Below, piece by piece: positions 58,501 through 64,000 of a stretch of 64,000 nt of DNA. Source of the DNA: Pseudalgibacter alginicilyticus. Its GTDB lineage: Bacteria; Bacteroidota; Bacteroidia; Flavobacteriales; Flavobacteriaceae. Under the pieces are notes generated by a model, which was not told the DNA's origin, did no database searches, and worked only from the letters and a program-made list of their open reading frames with translations. Where the stretch lies: NCBI RefSeq assembly GCF_001310225.1, contig NZ_CP012898.1, forward strand, positions 1,488,001 to 1,552,000. The letters run 5' to 3'. Numbering within the stretch: position 1 is the first letter of the stretch; each line of letters opens with the position of its first letter. The position numbers and the translations under genes were made by a program.

Positions 58501-59606
58501 TTTCTAAAAAGGAATATGATGATATTTTTAGATTATTCTATCGCTCCCATAAAACAAGCCATAATATTGGTATGGGAATAGGTTTGGCATTTGTTAAAGA
58601 GTTGATTAGCTTGCATAAAGGAGAAATAAATGTTAAGTCAAAAAAGAATAAAGGCTCAACTTTTACTATTGGGTTGCCTTTAAGTGAAGCTAAGTATTCT
58701 GATGATGATAAGATTAAAAAACCAAAACCAGTAGTTGTTAAACCAGCTTCTTCAAACATTGAAATATTAGAAACTAAGAATAAAAAAAATCATTCAAAAA
58801 AAGACTCAATACTAATTGTAGAAGATAATTATGAAATGCTGCATTTTCTATCTGAAGTTTTTAGCGAAAACTACAATGTTTACTCTGGCTATAACGGTAA
58901 AGAAGGTATAGAAATTGCAAAGAAAAAATTGCCAGACATTATAATTTCAGATATCGCTATGCCCGTTATGGATGGATTAGAAATGTGCAAGATTATACAA
59001 AAAGACAATGATGTTTCACATATTCCTATTATATTTTTAACAGCAAAAAACACAACACGTCATAAATTAAAGGGGTTAAAATATGGAGCCATTGAATTTC
59101 TTTATAAGCCATTTGATATTAATGAACTGCAATTAAAAGTGAATAGTATTCTCATTCAAAACAAAAGAATATCATCAAAAGTAAGTTTACAATATCTTAG
59201 TGCACCTGAAAATATTCCAAATAAATCTAAAGATTCAATTTTTTTAGAAAACTTGGTTTCTATATTAAACTCGAAATTGGAAGACCCTGAGTTTAAGCTA
59301 GAAAACTTATCCAACATCATGAGTTTAAGCTATTCAAACATATATAGAAATTGTCAAAAATTAACAGGTAAAACACTTACAGAATTATTTAGATTACTTC
59401 GTTTAAAAAAAGCAGCTGTTTTAATAGTCCAAAATAAATACAATGTATCTGAGGCTTGTTTTGCGGTAGGATTTAATGATACAAAATACTTTTCCAAATG
59501 CTTTAAAGAACAGTTTAAAATGACCCCAACAGCTTTTAAAAACAAAGCTAAAGATATGGATTTAGACACGTTTTTAATAAAATATGAATTATTTAAGATT
59601 AATTAA
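55536..59606 (+). CDS. Hybrid two-component system sensor/regulator (HTCS), second
   Basis: This is a 1356-residue protein with a signal peptide (about 1-19). Fourteen or so Reg_prop blades (NLWIGTKLMG, NIWAGSDGEG, RIWVGSDLT) form the periplasmic sensor, then Y_Y_Y (about 690-770) and one membrane helix (about 781-804). HisKA carries His835 in SHEIQTPLTL. HATPase_c has NILSNAFKYTP and GMGIGLAFVKEL. The receiver has Asp1139 in ISDIAMPVMDG, and the AraC helix-turn-helix covers about 1250-1345. It likely binds an oligosaccharide and turns on the divergent GH20 and GH16-fold genes. The H-box reads EIQT where most relatives have EFRT. Confidence 0.95.
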   Translation: MKTLYLFISFNIFFSSLFAQNQISFFHITPETDNGFRTIKHTVQDSLGYIWMSQSKGILKYDGYEFWFHSVDSIFNTANIDDEIKKILVDSDGNLLVLSRKGLLSRKEVNGNYKQLNNLISNTQETFLIKNVFVRKKHIYITDSFNKLYFLDSKTLKLNYILSVVHPENHGTNIIDLVVDDNETIYLSINNGKLLKYANKKLIELKGRFNNRPGIMYLTLDKSNNLWIGTKLMGLFKYDVVENKFEQLSYFRNGIDILKEDMILSIFCDYEGNIWAGSDGEGLYKINPKNENIVLVRHSDLNEFSLSTNSIISINQDLYKNLWVVSNFGDINILVNTPNKVSHYNGLIENISARVLSVLKDTNDNLWIGTDGKGLTKKNTKTGQEKQFLIDLKDLEGAYVQTITEDKNGNIWIGTYKNGLWFYNSQKDVISKIHLLDTKGKHAIDILTTFTDSKGRIWVGSDLTLTVFNSKKEILASFDFWQNGLNGDLIRCIVEDDNNYLWIGVDGGGLFRLEENSLLSNSTFQNISYTNSKRDYYSIVSMVTDTKGNLWLVDLEGGIYTVNTVDQSYSKFASQHAINDVAFHSILLENSESLWLGSNNGLWNLKLKDSSFVKYTKSDGFFSDYYVQRSAYKDKSGFLYFGGLNGVDGFIPKNISKISTKLELYINSIDILNKPASSIIPKQLEKGIENIKSIELKNNQSSFSFKFSVVGTVLNANYLYKYRLKGFDDEWKVTKNNRIATFTNIPWGTYSFEIKASTINDNVDIPLKSINIFIKPPLWMHPVAFLLYLIVLSVLIFGFYKWYLLRKKLFSQKIKNEEESKIYYEKMNFFSKMSHEIQTPLTLIMGPVEDILKKTQIEKDKALSQRLRVIFNNAKRLSRIANLLTTVRNKEIGRLKLRIQKKDIIREIKEISNAFQEQARFKRIDFEINNFAEVYMLWYDNELLEHMIYNILSNAFKYTPPEGRIVIKTRLNNEKDLFEISVNDSGYGISKKEYDDIFRLFYRSHKTSHNIGMGIGLAFVKELISLHKGEINVKSKKNKGSTFTIGLPLSEAKYSDDDKIKKPKPVVVKPASSNIEILETKNKKNHSKKDSILIVEDNYEMLHFLSEVFSENYNVYSGYNGKEGIEIAKKKLPDIIISDIAMPVMDGLEMCKIIQKDNDVSHIPIIFLTAKNTTRHKLKGLKYGAIEFLYKPFDINELQLKVNSILIQNKRISSKVSLQYLSAPENIPNKSKDSIFLENLVSILNSKLEDPEFKLENLSNIMSLSYSNIYRNCQKLTGKTLTELFRLLRLKKAAVLIVQNKYNVSEACFAVGFNDTKYFSKCFKEQFKMTPTAFKNKAKDMDLDTFLIKYELFKIN

Positions 59607-59845
59607 ATTTATACCTACTAAGTCAAATTTGCTTAATGGTTTACGATTATAACGATGTATATTGATGAATATCTCCTGTCAATTACCTTCTTCTTTTAAT
59701 ACATTTGTAATGTTAATGTTCTTTATCAGGAAATAGCAATCCAACAAATTTAGTAAGTAACATCTGGATTGTCTGAAATCAATTTTTGTATTTATTTGCA
59801 AAAGAAAGCCTCTATAGAACATTTTTTTGATTAAAATAAAAAAGC

Positions 59846-60985
59846 ATGAAAAAAGCGGTATTTTCAACTTGTCTATTACTTCTATTAACTTTTAAACTAA
59901 ATGCTAATACAATTCGTGCGCTGTATGTTGATGGTTTTGCAACCATTTTAGGTGATGACCTTGCAGAAAACACCTTGTTGCTTTATGCTCAAAATAATGG
60001 AATAGAAAAATTATTATTATATGAACTTCATTTAGTCAATGCCAATCATAATTTATCCTACACTTCTACAAATTATATTTTAGCCAATTTTATTCATAAA
60101 GCTAAAACAGCATATGGAATTCTTTCAATTGGAGCAGTAGCAGAAAATGCATGGTTTTTCACAAATGTTATAGATCCTTATAATAATAGCAGAACTGATA
60201 CTAATGAAAAAATTGATATTTATAATTTAGAATTTGAATATTGGAATGATACTGGAGTCAATCCTGGCGGATATTATTGTAATACGTATTTAGGATCCGT
60301 TAACTACCCTTGTAGTAATGACGGTGCCTTTCAATTCTATCTTTCAACCTTAGATGACATGAGAACATTGGCTCATAATAATTCGCACCCCATTACAACA
60401 GAAGCCTATTTAGGCTGGCCAACAACAGCTCAAGCTCAAGAATTGGGTAGCCATTTAGATGTTTTACTCTTACATGCTTATGTTACCAATCCAAATACTA
60501 GTTTCAATTACGTTAAAGACAGGCTTATTAATTTTGCTAATGGTACGCCTAATTTAAATGTATCAATTATCTTTTCATCCGAACCAAATTTTATGGGAGA
60601 TTGGTTAATAAACAATACAATGAGTGAAGCAGAAAATTTATTTACGACAGATTGGATTAATGATTCAGCAACATGGAGCAATAATATTAATTTAGAAGGT
60701 TTTACTTATTTTACCTACAGATATCAAGATGGTATTGTTCTTTCAACTAATAGCGCTCAAAATATTTCAAGAAAAACAATTTTGTATCCTAATCCTGTGC
60801 AAAACACCTTACATATAGAAAATATTGAAAATATTATAACCATTCAAGTTTATAATAGTATAGGACAATTAATAAAAGAAACAAAAGAAGGAAAAATTAA
60901 TTTTAATGATTTTACTGGTGGAGTTTATTTCTTAAAAATACTAAGTAACAATGGATTAGAAATAAAGAAAATATTAAAAAAATAA
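59846..60985 (+). CDS. T9SS-secreted protein of unknown function, possible TIM barrel
   Basis: This is a 379-residue protein with an N-terminal signal peptide (about 1-21) and a C-terminal type IX secretion sorting domain (about 308-379; ILYPNPVQNTLHIENI, YFLKILSNNG). The middle (22-300) alternates hydrophobic strands and helices: IEKLLLYELH, AYGILSIGAVAEN, YNLEFEYWND, ITTEAYLGWP, VLLLHAYVT, VSIIFSSEP. This pattern resembles a (beta/alpha)8 hydrolase, with Glu in YNLEFE and TTEAY as possible acids, but I recognise no family. It would be exported across the outer membrane and possibly anchored. It follows the second HTCS by 239 bases in which no clear terminator was found, and may act in the same system. 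Confidence 0.75.
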   Translation: MKKAVFSTCLLLLLTFKLNANTIRALYVDGFATILGDDLAENTLLLYAQNNGIEKLLLYELHLVNANHNLSYTSTNYILANFIHKAKTAYGILSIGAVAENAWFFTNVIDPYNNSRTDTNEKIDIYNLEFEYWNDTGVNPGGYYCNTYLGSVNYPCSNDGAFQFYLSTLDDMRTLAHNNSHPITTEAYLGWPTTAQAQELGSHLDVLLLHAYVTNPNTSFNYVKDRLINFANGTPNLNVSIIFSSEPNFMGDWLINNTMSEAENLFTTDWINDSATWSNNINLEGFTYFTYRYQDGIVLSTNSAQNISRKTILYPNPVQNTLHIENIENIITIQVYNSIGQLIKETKEGKINFNDFTGGVYFLKILSNNGLEIKKILKK

Positions 60986-61013
60986 ACGTCTATGATGATT
61001 TATTACTAAATAT

Positions 61014-61039
61014 CAATCCATTTATATGGTTGTTTTTTT
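61014..61039 (+). terminator. Intrinsic terminator of the T9SS-protein gene
   Basis: Arms 61014-61021 (CAATCCAT) and 61026-61032 (ATGGTTG) pair with one bulged T and a 4-base loop, followed by seven T. The remaining 61040-61383 is AT-rich spacer without a recognised gene. TATCTTTT about 100 bases before the kinase start is a seven-of-eight -7 match. Confidence 0.6.
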
Positions 61040-61383
61040 ATTGCTTCTTCAACTCATTTATTCTTCCATTCAGAAACAATAACTTACTGAAACCTTTATT
61101 TAATTCCCATTTCTATTACATAATAAGTATTGAAAAGTATTGCCATTCAAATCTAATTTAAAACTGATACCTTTACTCTTTTACAAATCAATAATCAGTA
61201 ACTATAGAGTTAATACTTTGACGGTTAATTTACAATTTGCCAGTATCTTAATCTTATTCTACAAGTTAATTTTAAAAATTTAGTATCTTTTTAATTAAAA
61301 TATAAAAGATAAACTTATTATTATTTTTGAGTTAAAAACTAACTATTAAATCATAAAAATTCATCCATTTAATAACTTAGATT

Positions 61384-62478
61384 ATGAATTCAACAGAATC
61401 AGCATTACAAGAACGCATTAAAGAATTAACATGTCTTTACGAAGTGTCTTCAATTATTGTAAATGCCGATGTTGAAAATATAGAAAACACCTTAAAAGCT
61501 ATTGCTTTTAGTTTAAAAAAAGCATTCAGCTACCCCAAAGAAACAGATATTATCATTTTAGTAAACACAATTCTTATAAAAACCAATCAGGTTTTTGATG
61601 GACATATAAAACTGAGAGCAGATATAGTTGTTTTTAATAAATTAGCAGGTACAATTTCGGCATATTTAAATCAATCCAAATTCTCCAAAAAAGATTTTTT
61701 AAATGAAGAACAGCTATTACTCAACTCCATAGCTTTAAAGTTAGGTAATTTGTTTGAGCGCATAGAAATTAGAAAAAATGAAATTTCTCTAAAACGCCAA
61801 ATGGAACATGCAGACAGACTTAATATCTTAGGAGAGTTAACTGCTGGAATTGCTCATGAATTAAACACGCCTTTAGCTAATATTTTAGGATATGCTGAAT
61901 TACTAAAAGACCACCTTAACAATAACAATCAAAGCACAGCTGATTTAGAAAAGATTATCCAAAACACCATTTTCTCAAGAGAAGTTGTCAAAAAACTCAT
62001 GTTCTTTGCTTGTGAAATGCCGCAAGAAATGACACGAGTAAATATTATTCCAAGTATTAAAGATGCTATAGATTTATTGGACACTACCTTCAGAAAACAA
62101 CAAGTAAAATACATTGTTAAAATAGAGGAAGAAGCATTGTGGTTGCGTGCAGATATAATTCAACTTACACAAATAATATTCAACCTTATTATCAATGCTA
62201 TTTACTTTTCACCAAAAAACGGACTTGTTACAATCTCAACATTTCAAACAGATACAGATGTAATCCTTAAAATTTCAGATGAAGGTCCGGGCATTGCCAG
62301 AGAAGCTTTAGAAAAAATTTTCCAACCATTCTTCACTACAAAACCAATTGGTGAAGGTTCCGGCTTAGGCTTAAGCGTTGTACACGGTATTATTTCTAGT
62401 CATAAAGGTACAATTATAGCTAAGAACAATTCAGTTAAAGGCTGTACCTTTACAGTAACATTACCAAAACAATTATGA
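61384..62478 (+). CDS. Soluble sensor histidine kinase, partner of the sigma-54 activator
   Basis: This is a 364-residue cytosolic kinase with no signal or membrane segment. An N-terminal GAF-like sensor region (about 1-135) leads into HisKA with His158 in GIAHELNTPLANILGY. HATPase_c follows with NLIINAIYFSP, DEGPGIA, FFTTKPIGEGSGLGLSVVHG. It autophosphorylates His158 and passes phosphate to the response regulator whose ATG overlaps its stop (ATGA, 62475-62478), which is strong evidence that they act as a pair. The signal is unknown; a GAF-type cytosolic cue is inferred. Confidence 0.93.
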   Translation: MNSTESALQERIKELTCLYEVSSIIVNADVENIENTLKAIAFSLKKAFSYPKETDIIILVNTILIKTNQVFDGHIKLRADIVVFNKLAGTISAYLNQSKFSKKDFLNEEQLLLNSIALKLGNLFERIEIRKNEISLKRQMEHADRLNILGELTAGIAHELNTPLANILGYAELLKDHLNNNNQSTADLEKIIQNTIFSREVVKKLMFFACEMPQEMTRVNIIPSIKDAIDLLDTTFRKQQVKYIVKIEEEALWLRADIIQLTQIIFNLIINAIYFSPKNGLVTISTFQTDTDVILKISDEGPGIAREALEKIFQPFFTTKPIGEGSGLGLSVVHGIISSHKGTIIAKNNSVKGCTFTVTLPKQL

Positions 62479-63788
62479 TACAGTTTCAAAAAGAAAATAT
62501 ATTGGTTGTAGATGATGATATCAGTATTTTGGAGTTATTACAACGCCATCTCCAATCATGGAATTATCATATTTACAAGGCTATTTCGGTTAAAGAAGCT
62601 GTTTCTATTTTAAGAGATACTTCTATTGATTTACTCATTACAGATTTAAAAATGCCAGAAGTTGACGGTTTTGAACTTATTAAATTTGTATCTGAACATT
62701 ACCCAAAACTACCCAAATTAGTGGTTACAGGCTACCCGTCTATTCAAGATTCATTAACAGCTATAAAATCTAAAGTTGCTTACCTTACAAAACCTTTCAC
62801 AAAAGAAGAGCTAAAATCTGCTATTGAAACAACATTAGCTAAAACCAATTCCAAAACAAGAACGCTACCAAAACAAAAAGCCTATGGTGAAATAATAGGA
62901 ACTTCAAAAGCAATCCATAAAATCATTCAAATTATTGAACGCATAAAAGATAATAAAGCCACTGTTTTTATAAATGGTGAGAGTGGTACTGGAAAGGAAT
63001 TAGTTGCACGTGCCATTCACTATCAAGGAAAATTTTCAAGAGCACCCTTTATTTCTGTAAATTGTGGAGGCATTCCAGAAAATCTTTTGGAAGCTGAACT
63101 TTTTGGGTACAACAAAGGGGCCTTTACAGGCGCAGATAGCAACAGGAATGGTTATTTTCAAGCGGCAAATGGAGGTACCATTTTTTTAGATGAAATTGGA
63201 AATGCATCTTTAGCGGTTCAATCTCGACTATTACGTGTTTTACAAGAAAAAGAAGTAATGAAAGTTGGTTCTCAAAAAACAGAAAAGGTAGATGTCCGTA
63301 TCATTGCCGCTACTAATAGTAATTTAAAGGATATGATAAACAAACAAATGTTTAGAGAAGACTTGTATTACAGATTAACCGTTGTTGAAATTAATGTTGC
63401 ACCTTTAAAAGAAAGAAAAGAAGATATCCCTCTATTGGTTGATAAATTTCTATTCAAATATGGGATAGAATACAAAGATCATTTTGTAAAAATAAGTGCC
63501 GACGCCTCCAATTTATTACAACGTTATGATTGGCCTGGTAACATAAGAGAATTAGAAAACGTCATTCAAAGAGCTGTAATTATGTGTGACAAAATCATTG
63601 AAATAGAACACTTACCAAATGCACTCAAATTCAATATTAATTTTTCAACAGAAAAGCTAATACCATTAAAAGAAATGGAAAAACAGTACATTTTAAAAGT
63701 TTTAAATGCTACAAACAATAATAAAACTAAAGCTGCAGAAATTTTAGGTATTGACAGAAAGACAATTCGACAAAAAATTTCAGAATAA
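62475..63788 (+). CDS. NtrC-family sigma-54-dependent response regulator
   Basis: This is a 437-residue activator. The receiver domain (1-120) has Asp57 in ITDLKMPEVDG. The AAA+ domain has Walker A GESGTGKE (168-175), an intact GAFTGA loop (215-220) that contacts sigma-54, and GGTIFLDEIGNASLAVQSRL as Walker B. The Fis-type helix-turn-helix lies at the C-terminus (NKTKAAEILGIDRKTIRQKI). It activates sigma-54 promoters when phosphorylated by the overlapping kinase gene product. A sigma-54-like promoter 150 bases downstream suggests that its target operon begins at the window edge. Confidence 0.95.
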   Translation: MIQFQKENILVVDDDISILELLQRHLQSWNYHIYKAISVKEAVSILRDTSIDLLITDLKMPEVDGFELIKFVSEHYPKLPKLVVTGYPSIQDSLTAIKSKVAYLTKPFTKEELKSAIETTLAKTNSKTRTLPKQKAYGEIIGTSKAIHKIIQIIERIKDNKATVFINGESGTGKELVARAIHYQGKFSRAPFISVNCGGIPENLLEAELFGYNKGAFTGADSNRNGYFQAANGGTIFLDEIGNASLAVQSRLLRVLQEKEVMKVGSQKTEKVDVRIIAATNSNLKDMINKQMFREDLYYRLTVVEINVAPLKERKEDIPLLVDKFLFKYGIEYKDHFVKISADASNLLQRYDWPGNIRELENVIQRAVIMCDKIIEIEHLPNALKFNINFSTEKLIPLKEMEKQYILKVLNATNNNKTKAAEILGIDRKTIRQKISE

Positions 63789-63934
63789 ACGAATATAATT
63801 ATAATACTATTGGAACATTTTAACTCAACTGAGTAATTATGTACCACCTTCAATTTTACTTTCTACTTTACAAAACCTTTAAACCCCTTATATTTAATAG
63901 TACTACCTAATACACCCCCAATTTTAGAACATAC

Positions 63935-63949
63935 TGGCATAAGATTTGT
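63935..63949 (+). promoter_or_regulatory. Candidate sigma-54 promoter
   Basis: TGGCATAAGATTTGT matches the -24/-12 consensus TGGCACGnnnnTTGC at 12 of 15 aligned positions (including the four n), with GG and TG at the correct 12-base offset. It lies between the sigma-54 activator gene and an ATG at 63968. Confidence 0.5.
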
Positions 63950-63967
63950 TTTTATTTTATAAAACAA

Positions 63968-64000
63968 ATGGTTATGAAACTAAGTCAATTTAATATATGC
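63968..64000 (+). CDS. Possible gene start, truncated by window edge
   Basis: An ATG at 63968 (or in frame at 63974, giving MKLSQFNIC) is open to the window end. It lies just after the sigma-54-like promoter. Only eleven codons are visible, so no function can be given, and the leader would be very short. Confidence 0.25.
   Translation, partial: MVMKLSQFNIC

Noticed and set aside
59607-59845. Terminator after the second HTCS
   Set aside because: The best inverted repeat (AATCCA/TGGATT) has a loop of about 20 bases and no U-tract, so it was not annotated.

Overview
This is an AT-rich segment of a Bacteroidota genome, most likely a marine Flavobacteriaceae. The evidence is seven- and nine-gene polysaccharide-utilisation operons built on SusC/SusD pairs, two hybrid two-component regulators, FecI/FecR-type sigma/anti-sigma control, a type IX secretion sorting tail, and -7 elements of the TAnnTTTG type. 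Genus cannot be fixed from the sequence alone.

Region A (1-11.4 kb) is the degradative half of a polysaccharide utilisation locus (PUL). A tight minus-strand operon runs GH29 fucosidase, five-bladed propeller hydrolase, MFS sugar porter, CE1-like esterase, S1 sulfatase, heparinase II/III-type lyase and a truncated GH97. A second esterase lies divergently at 10.3 kb. Together they point to a sulfated, acylated, fucose- and probably uronate-containing (algal-type) polysaccharide. Region B (11.4-28.6 kb) is the uptake half: two SusC/SusD pairs interleaved with four FAS1 (fasciclin) lipoproteins. Two of the FAS1 genes are near-identical tandem copies, and a relic of a susD tail lies between them. 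The hybrid two-component system at 29.4-33.6 kb is the likely controller.

Region C (33.8-40.9 kb, plus strand) holds an AraC-family regulator, three envelope-polysaccharide biosynthesis genes (sugar transferase, CapK-like, ATP-grasp) and the lactate-oxidation operon lutABC. The last nine codons and stop of the araC gene recur as an exact 32-bp repeat on the far side of the three-gene module, which suggests that the module was inserted between araC and lutABC.

Region D (41.0-55.2 kb, minus strand) is a second SusC/SusD locus. It has a GH20 hexosaminidase, a GH16-fold lipoprotein, an ECF sigma factor with FecR anti-sigma, an STN-bearing SusC, a SusD, a PKD/DUF285 surface lipoprotein, and two PLC/GDPD-like TIM-barrel phosphodiesterases. 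One phosphodiesterase is split by a large propeller-like insertion. The susC leader carries a plus-strand terminator that would suit a cis-antisense regulatory RNA. Region E (55.5-64 kb, plus strand) has a second hybrid two-component system divergent from GH20, a T9SS-secreted protein of unknown function, and a soluble histidine kinase overlapping an NtrC-type sigma-54 activator. A sigma-54-like promoter lies at the right edge.

No tRNA, rRNA, CRISPR array, transposase or integrase was seen. All calls come from reading the sequence; no database search was run.
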